Numbered from the stretch's first letter, positions 47,284 through 56,713 are shown. The stretch is DNA of 64,000 bases from Desertivirga brevis (GCF_017355835.1 NZ_JAFEWF010000006.1:496001-560000); one strand, 5' to 3'. Numbers and translations: made by a program. Notes: generated by a model from the letters alone, not told the origin.

Positions 47284-47395
47284 TAACCTAAACCTTATCA
47301 CAATTTGATGCAAAAATAATAGAGGAGCATTTCTTTGTCAAGAGGCTACTTAATTTTTTATTTTAAAGCTTAAGGATGAACTGAGCTGGTATTAT

Positions 47396-48319
47396 TTATA
47401 GCGTTTCGATCCATGAAAAGTTCTTTTTTATAATTTCACTTTTATTTTTTCGAACATGTTCTAGGTAGGCGGAGGCTACAGGGGGCAATTTTTTGTTTTT
47501 AAGCCAAATAAGCCTCCATGTTGATCTTATTGGTAGTTCCGTTACCGGGATGATCTTTAGGTCTCCGTCCAGGATTTCGTTCCTGATTCCAATCAAAGGC
47601 ATCACCGAGTATCCTAAACCTGCTAAAACTGCCTGCTTTACCGCCTCATTTGAAGTTAGTTCAAGCCTTTTCTTCATCCGTATCTTCTTCTTCTCAAGAA
47701 ATGTTTCCATCACCAGTCGCGTGGCCGAGCCTTCCTCCCGGTAGATCATAGGTAGTTCCTCCAGAAGTTTGATGTTCTTGCGGGCAACGTCTATTTCACT
47801 TTCGCGATTCCCAATCAGGAATAGTTTATTTTCGAGGAAGGGCTCATCCTCCACTCTAAGCTTATCAGGTAAAACAGAAACAAGGCCGAAATCAGCCTCA
47901 TTATTTTCGAGCGACCGGATCACCGAAGCCCTGTTCGTCACGTCCATTTTTAGCTCTATCGCTGGTTTGTCTTGGATAAAAGTGGAGAGAAAGTATGGCA
48001 TAACATATTTTCCTGTTGATGCAACAGTTATCCTTAATCGTCCGTATAACCTACCTTTATACACACTTGTGCGATAATCTATCTCTTCAACTTGAGTAAG
48101 GATTTGCTGGGCTAATTCTGCAATTTCTTTTCCAAAGTCAGTTATATACAATTGCCTGCCTATAACCTCCGTTAAAGGGATGTCAAACTGATCCTGGAAA
48201 TTCTTTAATTGTATTGAGACTCCGGGCTGAGTTAAAAAAAGCTCTTCCGCTGCTCTGGTAACACTTTGAGTTTGAACTATTTTAGAGAAAACCTGCAGCT
48301 GATGTAGCGTGTATTTCAT
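47396..48319 (-). CDS. LysR-family transcriptional regulator
   Basis: 307 residues: N-terminal winged HTH (TLHQLQVFSKIVQTQSVTRA, LFLTQPGVSIQLKNFQ) and a C-terminal substrate-binding domain (about 90-300). It is divergent from the three-gene export operon at 48.4 kb, with a 90-base A/T-rich gap between, the usual layout for a LysR protein regulating the neighbouring operon. The inducer is unknown. Confidence 0.92.
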   Translation of the reverse strand: MKYTLHQLQVFSKIVQTQSVTRAAEELFLTQPGVSIQLKNFQDQFDIPLTEVIGRQLYITDFGKEIAELAQQILTQVEEIDYRTSVYKGRLYGRLRITVASTGKYVMPYFLSTFIQDKPAIELKMDVTNRASVIRSLENNEADFGLVSVLPDKLRVEDEPFLENKLFLIGNRESEIDVARKNIKLLEELPMIYREEGSATRLVMETFLEKKKIRMKKRLELTSNEAVKQAVLAGLGYSVMPLIGIRNEILDGDLKIIPVTELPIRSTWRLIWLKNKKLPPVASAYLEHVRKNKSEIIKKNFSWIETL

Positions 48320-48409
48320 AAAGACTTTTTATGTATATCATAGCTAATATAAATAAAAATAAATGCGAAAGCACTAGTAATTTTACCCTATCAAAAGCGT
48401 AGTTTATTA

Positions 48410-50062
48410 ATGGCTGAACAAAACATATCCATTCGAACTGCTGGCGCTAAATTGCTTCAGCTAATAAATCTCGAGAAGAAAGAGGTTACCAGGATCTACT
48501 TATTTGCCACATTGGCAGGACTCATACAATTATCTTTGCCTTTAGGAATACAAGCAATTATAGGGTTACTTTTCGGTGGAGTTATTTCAGCCTCGCTAGT
48601 TGTCCTTATTTCATTCGTGGTAGGAGGTGTTTTTCTTGCAGGGATATTTCAGATATTTCAAATGAGGGTAACAGAAAGTATTCAGCAAAGAATATTTGCA
48701 CGTTTAACCTTTGCTTATGCGAACCGTATTCCGAGGATCGACTTGTTGAGTGTGAATAATTATTATTTACCAGAACTTGTAAACCGCTTTTTTGATACTG
48801 CAAGTTTACAAAAGGGATTATCTAAACTGCTATTGGATTTTCCAGCCGCTACAATTCAGATTGTTTTCGGTCTTACTCTGCTTAGTTTCTACCATCCCAT
48901 CTTTATTGCCTTCGGTATTATTCTGGTGCTGATAGTGTACCTGCTATTTTATTTCAGCAGTGGAAAAGGGTTTAAAACAAGCCTTGAGGAGAGTGATTAT
49001 AAATACGAGGTGGCCCATTGGCTGGAAGAAATTTCCAGAACCATCAAAACGTTTAAATTCTCACATAGCGAACTGCATTTGCGAAAGACCGACAAGCTTA
49101 CCGCTGGGTACCTTGATGCAAGGAGTGCTCACTTTAAGATCCTTCTAATGCAATATAAAGTACTAATTGCCTTTAAGGTATTAATAACAGCGTCCATGCT
49201 TATTATGGGAGCTTTCCTTCTAACACAACAGCAGATCAATCTTGGGCAATTTGTTGCCGCAGAGATCATTATCATTGCAATTTTAAACTCGGTGGAAAAA
49301 TTGATTGTAAGTCTTGAAACTGTTTATGATATATTAACATCAATAGAGAAGCTGGACAAGGTATTACAAAAACCACATGAGAATGAAGTTGAGGAACAAA
49401 AAGGCGTACAGGTATTTCTGGATAAATCTCTGGAAGTAAAGGTTCAAAATCTTAGTTTCTCCTATCCTGGAGGGAGTCCGGTTTTTAATGGTCTTTCTTT
49501 TGATATTGCGCCAGGAGAAAAGATACTGGTAACGGGTAAGCAAGGCTCTGGTAAAACTACGCTTCTAAGGGTTTTAGCAGGTTTATATCCTGATTATATG
49601 GGTTCTCTCCTCGTAAACGGTTTGCCCCTTAAAAATATTCCTGTGCATGAGTGGAGGAAAAAAGTTGCAGTGTTTTTTGCGCAGGAAGAGCTTTTTGGCG
49701 GGACATTGATCGATAATCTTACGATTGGTAATGCTGATATCTCTTTACCACAAATTGTGGAAGTATGTGAAATGGTTGGACTGCGTGAGTTCATTGAGAG
49801 TCATAAAGATGGATACCAGGTAAAATTAGATCCAATGGGACAAAGACTGCCGAATAGTATTGTTTCAAAGATACTAATGGCCAGATGTTTCCTTAACAGG
49901 CCTTCAATTCTTATTTTGGAAAATGGCTGGCAAGCCATCGAGAAACAGTACCGGACAAGAATAATAAACAAGTTAATTGAAGATAAAAGTTTTAGTCTCC
50001 TTGTAGTGACGGAAATCGAGGAGCTGTGCTCAAGATGTGATAAAGAAATATGTCTTAATTAA
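48410..50062 (+). CDS. ABC half-transporter with a degenerate ATPase
   Basis: 550 residues: six-helix ABC exporter membrane domain (about 30-310), then an ATP-binding domain (about 345-550). Walker A is intact (GKQGSGKT, 376-383). The signature that should read LSGGQ is LPNSI (480-484), Walker B ILILDE is ILILEN (500-505, losing both acidic roles), and the H-loop has Glu (VVTEIEEL) instead of His. Such a protein can bind but hardly hydrolyse ATP unless paired with an active half, and none is encoded nearby. The HlyD-like and TolC-like genes that follow suggest a type-I-like exporter. It lacks a peptidase domain. Confidence 0.88.
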   Translation: MAEQNISIRTAGAKLLQLINLEKKEVTRIYLFATLAGLIQLSLPLGIQAIIGLLFGGVISASLVVLISFVVGGVFLAGIFQIFQMRVTESIQQRIFARLTFAYANRIPRIDLLSVNNYYLPELVNRFFDTASLQKGLSKLLLDFPAATIQIVFGLTLLSFYHPIFIAFGIILVLIVYLLFYFSSGKGFKTSLEESDYKYEVAHWLEEISRTIKTFKFSHSELHLRKTDKLTAGYLDARSAHFKILLMQYKVLIAFKVLITASMLIMGAFLLTQQQINLGQFVAAEIIIIAILNSVEKLIVSLETVYDILTSIEKLDKVLQKPHENEVEEQKGVQVFLDKSLEVKVQNLSFSYPGGSPVFNGLSFDIAPGEKILVTGKQGSGKTTLLRVLAGLYPDYMGSLLVNGLPLKNIPVHEWRKKVAVFFAQEELFGGTLIDNLTIGNADISLPQIVEVCEMVGLREFIESHKDGYQVKLDPMGQRLPNSIVSKILMARCFLNRPSILILENGWQAIEKQYRTRIINKLIEDKSFSLLVVTEIEELCSRCDKEICLN

Positions 50063-50075
50063 ATAAAAGAAAATA

Positions 50076-51416
50076 ATGTTCCTGGAGAAAAATATAGACA
50101 ATAAAAGGCTGATGCAGTACGAGTCGTTCCGCAAGGCAATGCTCAATAAGCATCATTCTAATAAAAAGTGGCCTATCATCATTGTTATCATTCTTATTCT
50201 CGCACTGTTCCTTCCATGGACACAAAATATTAAATCACGAGGGGAGGTTTCTTCCATCGATCCTCAACAGCGTACCCAGGAGGTAAATACAATTATCCCC
50301 GGAAGGATCTTAAAGTGGTATGTTCGGGATGGTGCAATGGTGAAGGCTGGCGACACTCTGGTGCAGCTTGCTGAGGTTAAAGACGATTATCTTGATCCGC
50401 AACTGGCTGATCGTACTGAGGAGCAATTAAATTCGAAAGCTGAAGCCGTTAAGTTCTATAGCGGTAAGGCTGGAACAACAGATTCTCAGCTTAACGCTTT
50501 ACAGCAGGCCTTGCTTCTTAAGACAGAGCAGCTCAGAAATAAACTAAAACAGTATAACCTGCAGGTACAAACGGATAGCATGACCATGATCGCTGCAAAT
50601 AGTCAGCTGAAGATAGCTGATGAACAACTAAAGCGGCAGAAGGAACTGTATAATGCAGGATTGAAGTCACTTACTGAGTACGAACAACGACAACAATACT
50701 ATCAGGATGCACTTGCAAAGAAAATGGCATCTGAGAATAAATATTACAACAGTCGGAATGAGTTGCTTATTATTCAGCTTGAGCTATCATCAGTGAAACA
50801 GGATTATTCTGAGAAGATGTCTAAAGTTTCTGGCGAGAAGTTTTCAGCTCTTTCTCAGGCGGCAACAGGGCAGGCAGAAGTGTCAAAACTTCAAAACCAA
50901 TTGCATAATTACAGAACCAGACGCGGCTTTCATTATATCCTGGCTCCGCAAAGTGGTCAGGTTATGCAAAATGTGAAGGCTGGGATTGGTGAGATTGTAA
51001 AAGATGGAGAGAAGTTGCTTAGCATAGTTCCTTCAAACTTCGACCGGGCCGTGGAAATGTATGTTAGTCCTAATGACCTCCCCTTAATATCGAGAGGGCA
51101 GTTGGTAAGAATTCAGTTCGACGGCTTTCCTGCTATAGTTTTCTCGGGTTGGCCTCAGGCTTCCTATGGAGTTTTTTCCGGAGAAGTGGCAGCAGTAGAT
51201 AATAGTATTGGTGAAAACGGAAAGTTCAAGGTTTGGATCAGTCAGAAGGATGGGGAGAAACCCTGGCCAAAAGACCTTAGGTTCGGAGCAGGGTGCCAGG
51301 CAATAGCGTTGTTAAACAATGTCCCTGTTTGGTACGAACTATGGCGTCAGGTGAACGGATTCCCTGCTGATTTCTACAAAAATGATAAGGCTAAGAAAGA
51401 TACATCGAAAAAGTAG
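50076..51416 (+). CDS. HlyD-family periplasmic adaptor
   Basis: 446 residues: short cytoplasmic N-terminus, one membrane segment (about 29-47, PIIIVIILILALFLPW), a biotinyl-lipoyl-like half (VNTIIPGRILKWYVRDGAMV), a long alpha-helical hairpin (about 115-265), and the second lipoyl half (ILAPQSGQVMQ). It bridges the ABC protein and the outer-membrane channel. Fourteen bases after the ABC gene and 2 bases before the channel gene. Confidence 0.92.
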   Translation: MFLEKNIDNKRLMQYESFRKAMLNKHHSNKKWPIIIVIILILALFLPWTQNIKSRGEVSSIDPQQRTQEVNTIIPGRILKWYVRDGAMVKAGDTLVQLAEVKDDYLDPQLADRTEEQLNSKAEAVKFYSGKAGTTDSQLNALQQALLLKTEQLRNKLKQYNLQVQTDSMTMIAANSQLKIADEQLKRQKELYNAGLKSLTEYEQRQQYYQDALAKKMASENKYYNSRNELLIIQLELSSVKQDYSEKMSKVSGEKFSALSQAATGQAEVSKLQNQLHNYRTRRGFHYILAPQSGQVMQNVKAGIGEIVKDGEKLLSIVPSNFDRAVEMYVSPNDLPLISRGQLVRIQFDGFPAIVFSGWPQASYGVFSGEVAAVDNSIGENGKFKVWISQKDGEKPWPKDLRFGAGCQAIALLNNVPVWYELWRQVNGFPADFYKNDKAKKDTSKK

Positions 51417-51418
51417 AG

Positions 51419-52825
51419 ATGAGAGAAATTGCTTTAATTGTTCTTATTAGTTTGTTCGGGAAATGTCTGCATGGTCAGGAACAGAAATTGACGATGACCG
51501 AATACCTGGGGCTCATTAAAGAATACCATCCTATTGCATTGCAAGCTGGGTTAAATAGTGACAGGGCATTTTTACAGAGACGACAGGCACTGGGTGGTTT
51601 TGATCCTAAGATCGAAGTGAATGGTGGTCAAAAGACATATGACGGCAAAGAGTATTATAATTATGTTATACCGGAAGTTAAAGTTCCTTTGTGGTATGGT
51701 ATAGATTTGAAAGCAAACCACACTCAGTATAAGGGTAATTATGTGAACCCGGAGAATAAGGTGCCAGAGGATGGTTTGAGTTATTTTGGAGTTTCTGTGC
51801 CACTTGGAAGAGGTTTGTTTTTAGATGAGCGCCGTGCCGCTCTAAGGCAGGCAGCCGTATTTGGTAAACAGGCAAGAGCAGAACAGCAACAGATGCTGAA
51901 TAATTTGTTTATTTCAGCCGCGCAAGTTTATACTGAATGGATGAATGCATGGCTGAACAGAAGGGTTTATGCAGACGCCGTAGAGCTTGCAAAGGTGCGC
52001 TTGGAGGGAACTAGAACTTTGTTCAGAAACGGTGACAAGCCCGCTATTGATACAATCGAGGCCACGGTACTTCTGCAGTCGAGGGAGCAGCGGCTGGCTG
52101 AATATACACTTGCGCTAACAAATAAGCGAAATGAACTTGCCTCTTATTTATGGTTAGAGAACCTATCTCCGGTTGATCCGCAGAAACTTTCTGTTTATCC
52201 TGATACAGCTCTTATATATGAAAGAGCGCCGGAAGATCTGCTCAATAGAGATTTGAACCAGGTGCTTCAAAGCAGTCTTGATGTTCAGCTTTCCAGGCTC
52301 AAGATTGACCAATTGGATATTGAACGAAGACTGAAATTGGAAGAGGTAAAGCCCGATCTGAATTTGAATATTGGAGTATTAAACAAAGGATTTAACCCAG
52401 TCAGGAATTTCGACCCGGACTACTTTGTAAACAATCAGAAATTAGGCTTTACAGTTGCTTTCCCATTAACCTTCACCAAGCAACGAGCTGCTTATAGCTT
52501 AAGCAGGCTCAAGATCAGAGAAGCCGAGTATTCTTTATCTGACAAGCAAAACGCAGTTACAGTAAAATGGAGTAATTATCTGAACGAGTATTCTGTATTG
52601 AACAGCCTTTTGGCCTCAAATGCGGAAATACAGAAAAGTAATCGACAGCTTTTACAGGGCGAAGAGATAAAATTCAGGTTTGGTGATAGTTCCATCTTTA
52701 TGATTAATAGTCGCGAGCAAAAAGTGCTGGAAACTCAGGAAAAACTATACGATCTTTATAGTAAGCGCATCAAGGTCATTCAGAGCCTTAAGTGGCTCGT
52801 GAATGACCTTGAGCAAAATAAGTAA
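51419..52825 (+). CDS. TolC-like outer-membrane efflux protein
   Basis: 468 residues: signal peptide (about 1-19, IALIVLISLFGKCLHG), then the two tandem helical-barrel halves of the TolC family (heptad-rich regions about 130-230 and 345-465). It is the exit duct of the export operon. Its start overlaps the adaptor's end region (2-base gap), showing co-translation. Confidence 0.9.
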   Translation: MREIALIVLISLFGKCLHGQEQKLTMTEYLGLIKEYHPIALQAGLNSDRAFLQRRQALGGFDPKIEVNGGQKTYDGKEYYNYVIPEVKVPLWYGIDLKANHTQYKGNYVNPENKVPEDGLSYFGVSVPLGRGLFLDERRAALRQAAVFGKQARAEQQQMLNNLFISAAQVYTEWMNAWLNRRVYADAVELAKVRLEGTRTLFRNGDKPAIDTIEATVLLQSREQRLAEYTLALTNKRNELASYLWLENLSPVDPQKLSVYPDTALIYERAPEDLLNRDLNQVLQSSLDVQLSRLKIDQLDIERRLKLEEVKPDLNLNIGVLNKGFNPVRNFDPDYFVNNQKLGFTVAFPLTFTKQRAAYSLSRLKIREAEYSLSDKQNAVTVKWSNYLNEYSVLNSLLASNAEIQKSNRQLLQGEEIKFRFGDSSIFMINSREQKVLETQEKLYDLYSKRIKVIQSLKWLVNDLEQNK

Positions 52826-52847
52826 GAGGCAGCAAAGTTGGTAAACC

Positions 52848-53354
52848 TTATGGTTTTCCAACTGATTCCTCATATGTCGGACCGTATAGACCGGGAGCCT
52901 TATTGCCTGAAGCTCGAAGGTAAACGATCATTTCTCCCCGGTGATGATAGAGGTGATTGAAAAGAAAGCCACGTGCAACAACGCCTCTGGGCATCGGACC
53001 AAGAACAGTTCGATCACCCACTTTCATTGTCCACATGGTTTGTAAACTTTCCTCTGTAGCAGTTTGAAGTGCATCTCTGGCCTTCTCTACATTCTTTTCG
53101 AAAAGGTCTAGTGTTGCTGCGATGTCTTCCGGGTCTCCGCGTTCAAGATTGTCAGCGGCTATATCGTAAACATCCTGGGTGAAAGTTCCCAAGTACCAGT
53201 AGTAAATGGTAGCGATATGCTGGGCGAGTTCACCCATTGTCCAGGAAATTTCTGAAGGCTTAAAACCAAGATCTTTTTCAGGAACAGCGTGCAGCAATCT
53301 TCTTGTGCTATTTACTTCATGTTCAAACTCAGCAATTAGGGATTGTAATATCAT
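52848..53354 (-). CDS. DinB-family protein
   Basis: 168 residues of the DinB/YfiT four-helix fold with the three metal-binding histidines: one in GELAQHIATIYYWY and two in LFNHLYHHRGEMI. DinB proteins are metal-dependent thiol transferases or related enzymes. It converges on the efflux operon with a 22-base gap. Confidence 0.9.
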   Translation of the reverse strand: MILQSLIAEFEHEVNSTRRLLHAVPEKDLGFKPSEISWTMGELAQHIATIYYWYLGTFTQDVYDIAADNLERGDPEDIAATLDLFEKNVEKARDALQTATEESLQTMWTMKVGDRTVLGPMPRGVVARGFLFNHLYHHRGEMIVYLRASGNKAPGLYGPTYEESVGKP

Positions 53355-53449
53355 GATGCGTTTTTTATGATATAAAAACTTTTAAGTATAGGAAAGGTTT
53401 AATATTCAGCTTCAAATAGGCCTTACAAGCTCAGTCCCCTTCCTGAATT

Positions 53450-53986
53450 TCAATCTTTTTCAATCCTGTATTTTAAAGACACGAGCCCCGTTTCGTACGT
53501 TTTACTTTCCAGTAAAGTGAGAGGGATAGGTTTTTCCCGCTCGCGGAATAATGGTTTGCCTCTGCCCAGTAGGATCGGATGAACAGAAAGCCATAGCTCG
53601 TCTACCAAACCTTCCTGCATTAATACGTCTGTAAGGGATGCTCCGCCGAAAAGCCAGATGTCCTTCCCTGGTTGTTCTTTAATTTTCCGGACCTGGGTTA
53701 TGCTATCTCCTGAAATAAGTACTGCGCCATCCTTTACATTTTTTAAAGTGTTGGAGAATATGTATTCGGTAGCATCAGGTATATCAGAAACTATTTTTCC
53801 TCCATTATTTTCGGCGTATTGCTGCGCTATCTCGTAGCTTTTCCTCCCGATAAATAGCGCGTCTATTCCGGCAAAAAACTCCGCCAGGCCGTAATCCTGA
53901 TCTGTAAAACACCAGTCGTGTTCCCCCTTAGGGCCTTCAATAAAACCATCAAGTGTGACTGCTAAACCTAAAATTACTTTTCTCAT
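53450..53986 (-). CDS. dihydrofolate reductase-like (RibD C-terminal-type) protein
   Basis: 178 residues from ATG 53986; an ATG at 54013 adds nine residues and looks less likely. It opens RKVILGLAVTLDGFIEGPKGE and carries FIGRKSYEIAQQYA and the WLFGGASLTDVLMQEGLVDELWLS motif of the RibD C-terminal/DHFR family. An NADPH-using reductase of uncertain substrate. Convergent with nothing; next to DinB, with which such proteins often sit in this phylum. Confidence 0.88.
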   Translation of the reverse strand: MRKVILGLAVTLDGFIEGPKGEHDWCFTDQDYGLAEFFAGIDALFIGRKSYEIAQQYAENNGGKIVSDIPDATEYIFSNTLKNVKDGAVLISGDSITQVRKIKEQPGKDIWLFGGASLTDVLMQEGLVDELWLSVHPILLGRGKPLFREREKPIPLTLLESKTYETGLVSLKYRIEKD

Positions 53987-54047
53987 AAATATTAAATTTA
54001 GGGCAAGGTGCAAATCGTTTAATAGTCCTGATTGTACAAAACGGACA

Positions 54048-54830
54048 TCAGTACAAAATATTTGAAGAACTTATCACCTGTGCTGGAGTAAGTCCACTAT
54101 AACTTTTGTAATCCCGAATGAAATGCGACTGGTCGTAATAACCGCTCTGATACACTATTCTGGTGAGGGAAGGAGCGGGCCTACCCTTTAAATAGTTCAA
54201 CGACCTTAGAAACCTTTTGACGCGTAAATATTCTTTCGGTGACATTCCAATAGTCTCCTGAAATTTTCGTGAAAGATGACGTTGACTGGTGCCTGTAGCT
54301 TCGATCAGCTGTTTTACAGAGACAATGTCCGCGGATGAATTAATAAGTCTTAGACAATCGTCCATTAGAATATCTTCTTTGCTTTTCTTTAGTAGGGTCA
54401 AAAGGTATTGCTGCACAATTGCTGCCCGATGAACATTATCTTGCGCGTTTTCAAGCTTGTCCTCCAGCTCATTTCCTAAATGATTCCAGAGCTCAAATAA
54501 TTCCATCGTACGATCACTCAATAAATTTATTGGCTGAGGAAAAAACCTGTATGCCATTCCGGGATAAAAACATATTGCAATGCAGCCAGAGCCTCTACGC
54601 ATCTGGACATCCATGGGCTTACTCATACGTGAATTTATAATGCTCGAGGAATAAAGCTCCTTATCGATTACAGCAATGGGGCTGCTAGTATAATTAATAA
54701 AGATCTCTACGCAAATATCTGGAAGGACCCTTATATGGGTTGTATCCAAATCTTCATCACACTCCATCGAGCAAATCATTTTTACATAGGGTTGCAGGTA
54801 GGGGGAGATAATATGCTGTTGGAGACGCAT
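54048..54830 (-). CDS. AraC-family transcriptional regulator
   Basis: 260 residues: N-terminal DUF6597-like domain (about 1-140, with IISPYLQPYVKMI) and C-terminal AraC HTH domain (about 165-255, VKQLIEATGTSQRHLSRKF and LTRIVYQSGYYDQSHFIRD). Complete length. Divergent from the propeller gene at 54956. Confidence 0.9.
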   Translation of the reverse strand: MRLQQHIISPYLQPYVKMICSMECDEDLDTTHIRVLPDICVEIFINYTSSPIAVIDKELYSSSIINSRMSKPMDVQMRRGSGCIAICFYPGMAYRFFPQPINLLSDRTMELFELWNHLGNELEDKLENAQDNVHRAAIVQQYLLTLLKKSKEDILMDDCLRLINSSADIVSVKQLIEATGTSQRHLSRKFQETIGMSPKEYLRVKRFLRSLNYLKGRPAPSLTRIVYQSGYYDQSHFIRDYKSYSGLTPAQVISSSNILY

Positions 54831-54955
54831 AGCTGCAAAGTTAAGTATTATAGCCTTTCTGTGACATGCTATACCAAAAAATAGAAAACCGGAAACTCTA
54901 ATTATAGTTATTCTATAATGATCGGAATCCTTTAAAACAAGTACAGTTAAGACTC

Positions 54956-55903
54956 ATGAAACAAGCTTTTCTTATATCAGCGTTCATAATAGCAATAATT
55001 ACCGGGGCTTTCGTTGTTCGTAGCACCGGAGCATTTTCAGGTGATTTAGCAAATGTTGAGTCGCAGGATGGCGACTCTGACAAGGGCGATAAAGACAAAA
55101 AAGGCAAGGGTAAAAAAGATAAAAAGGACAAGAGTAAAGATGACCAACCATCAGAAGGTATAGTGATCCGAAAAAAGTGGGATATGCCCGAGGTTCTAAA
55201 AGAAATATCCGCTTTAACCTATATCGATGAAGACCGCTTTGGTTGTGTTCAGGACGAAATAGGTAAGATCTTCATTTATAATACTGCTACTAAAAAAGTG
55301 GAGAAGGAAATTCCATTTGCGGGAACCGGAGATTATGAAGGTCTTGCAATTGTAGATCAAACCGCCTATGTACTTAGAGCTGACGGGCAGATATTTGAAG
55401 TGAAGAACTATACTTCAGGAAAACCCGAAACTATATTGCATAAAACCCATCTTACGGTTAAACATGATACTGAAGGAATGTGCTTTGATAGTAAAAATAA
55501 TCGACTATTAGTTGCGGTTAAGGGGTCAGAGGGAGGAAGTGCCGGATATAAAGGAATTTACAGTTTTGACCTGAAGAGTTCTAAAATGGCAAAGGAGCCA
55601 GCTTATAAAATTAATTTTGACGACCCTGCGTTCGAGAAAGTTAAAGCTAAGAAACCGGAGTCAGTAATCGCTCCTTCTGCAATTGCTATCCATCCTAAAA
55701 CCGGAGACATTTATATTACTGAAGGAACAAAACCTAAATTACTTATAATGGATAAGGAGGGTAAAATTAAAGATCTGAGAACGTTGAGTAAGGCAGATTT
55801 TAATCAGCCGGAAGGTATCATCTTCAAACCTGATGCACGTATGTTCGTCTCAAATGAAGGAAATAAAACTCCGGGAAATATACTGGAGATCGAAGCTTTG
55901 TAA
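54956..55903 (+). CDS. SdiA-regulated-type beta-propeller protein
   Basis: 315 residues: signal or membrane anchor (about 4-23, FLISAFIIAIITGAFVV), then a Lys/Asp tract (DKGDKDKKGKGKKDKKDK, about 42-60) that is low-complexity, then a propeller (about 75-315) of the SdiA-regulated domain type, with LKEISALTYIDEDRFG, GTGDYEGLAI, HDTEGMCFD and FNQPEGIIFKPD. It is exported and may be anchored. Function of the family is unknown; propellers of this kind often bind calcium or carbohydrate. Confidence 0.85.
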   Translation: MKQAFLISAFIIAIITGAFVVRSTGAFSGDLANVESQDGDSDKGDKDKKGKGKKDKKDKSKDDQPSEGIVIRKKWDMPEVLKEISALTYIDEDRFGCVQDEIGKIFIYNTATKKVEKEIPFAGTGDYEGLAIVDQTAYVLRADGQIFEVKNYTSGKPETILHKTHLTVKHDTEGMCFDSKNNRLLVAVKGSEGGSAGYKGIYSFDLKSSKMAKEPAYKINFDDPAFEKVKAKKPESVIAPSAIAIHPKTGDIYITEGTKPKLLIMDKEGKIKDLRTLSKADFNQPEGIIFKPDARMFVSNEGNKTPGNILEIEAL

Positions 55904-55926
55904 GACCATTCGTTGATAAAAAATTG

Positions 55927-55958
55927 AAACCCGGCACTGTGTTATTGCCGGGTTTTTT
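55927..55958 (+). terminator. terminator of the SdiA-regulated-type gene
   Basis: AAACCCGGCA/TGCCGGGTTT, perfect 10-bp stem, 9-base loop, then TTTT. It starts 24 bases past the stop codon. Confidence 0.9.
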
Positions 55959-55990
55959 TCTGAAAGTCTAATTGTTTCTAAGAGGCCAGA

Positions 55991-56047
55991 AAGAACCATC
56001 AAAAACTTTCATCCTCCAGTTGTGAGCTTCTGCTCATGATGGTTTTT
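55991..56047 (+). repeat. tandem hairpin unit, copy 1
   Basis: Copy 1 of a diverged repeat (see 56134-56193). It reads from AAGAACCATC through ACTTTCATCCTCC and GCTTCTGCTCATGATGGTTTTT. AACCATCA pairs perfectly with TGATGGTT to give a hairpin followed by T's. A second sequence shared with copy 2, GAAAGTCTAATTGTTT, occurs before it at 55962-55976. Confidence 0.55.
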
Positions 56048-56133
56048 CTTGAAAGTCTGACTGTTTTATCGAGATCATTAATTATTCTTTAAAGGCCTCA
56101 ATGAGATCGCTTCGCTAAATTTTTAAGGGCAAG

Positions 56134-56193
56134 AAGAACCTTCAGGCTACTTTCATCCTCTGTTTTTGAGGTTCTGCTAATGAAAGTTTTTTT
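56134..56193 (+). repeat. tandem hairpin unit, copy 2
   Basis: Copy 2: AAGAACCTTCAGGCT, ACTTTCATCCTCTG, GAGGTTCTGCTAATGAAAGTTTTTTT. Here the stem is ACTTTCAT/ATGAAAGT with inner CCTC/GAGG and a seven-T tail. The upstream partner GAAAGTCTGACTGTTT lies at 56051-56066. Copies 1 and 2 keep the same blocks (AGAACC, TTTCATCCTC, TTCTGCT, ATG, T-tract), but different blocks pair in each. Confidence 0.55.
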
Positions 56194-56713
56194 ACCAGGT
56201 GATATGGTAAATATTTATTGAAGGATCATCTGTACTTTCAACATTCACTTTTGGAACAGCCCCCATACATGGCTTAAACTTTCTTAAAGAAGCTATAATT
56301 ATTCCTCTATAGTAATCGGGAGGGTAGGGCGACCGGGCTTTCATTGTTGCAGTACGACGTTCCTGATCTATAGCTAATAATTCAGAGCTTCCTGCGTCAC
56401 CTTTATGGTGAACCATTTGAAAACCCGCAGACTGAGCAGCGATTAGGTCTTGAAAACTAGAAATATTTTCGATGCTATCCGCGATTCCTTTACCCAGGGT
56501 AAAAATCGTATTAGGGCCGTATGTTTCTGCAGCTTCTGCAAGCGCATTAAGCCAGGTTTGGAAGGAATACCACTGGTCGGGAACCAGGTTTCCTAACCCG
56601 TGATGTTGGAGGATTTGATCAATTGATACGCCGTTAACTGAAAGAGCGTTTAAGGCAGCGCTGATCGCAAAACCACTGATCTGAGTATCCTCGGAGAACG
56701 TTTTGTAATGCAT
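56192..56713 (-). CDS. hypothetical protein
   Basis: 173 residues, no signal peptide or membrane segment. It has a long helical N-terminal part with the motif PDQWYSFQTWLNALAEAAE (about 65-83), the layout seen in several uncharacterised heme- or ligand-binding-like proteins of myxobacteria and cyanobacteria. The C-terminal half has SPYPPDYYRGIIIA. I cannot name a family. Its stop codon lies on the T-tract of hairpin copy 2. Confidence 0.6.
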   Translation of the reverse strand: MHYKTFSEDTQISGFAISAALNALSVNGVSIDQILQHHGLGNLVPDQWYSFQTWLNALAEAAETYGPNTIFTLGKGIADSIENISSFQDLIAAQSAGFQMVHHKGDAGSSELLAIDQERRTATMKARSPYPPDYYRGIIIASLRKFKPCMGAVPKVNVESTDDPSINIYHITW

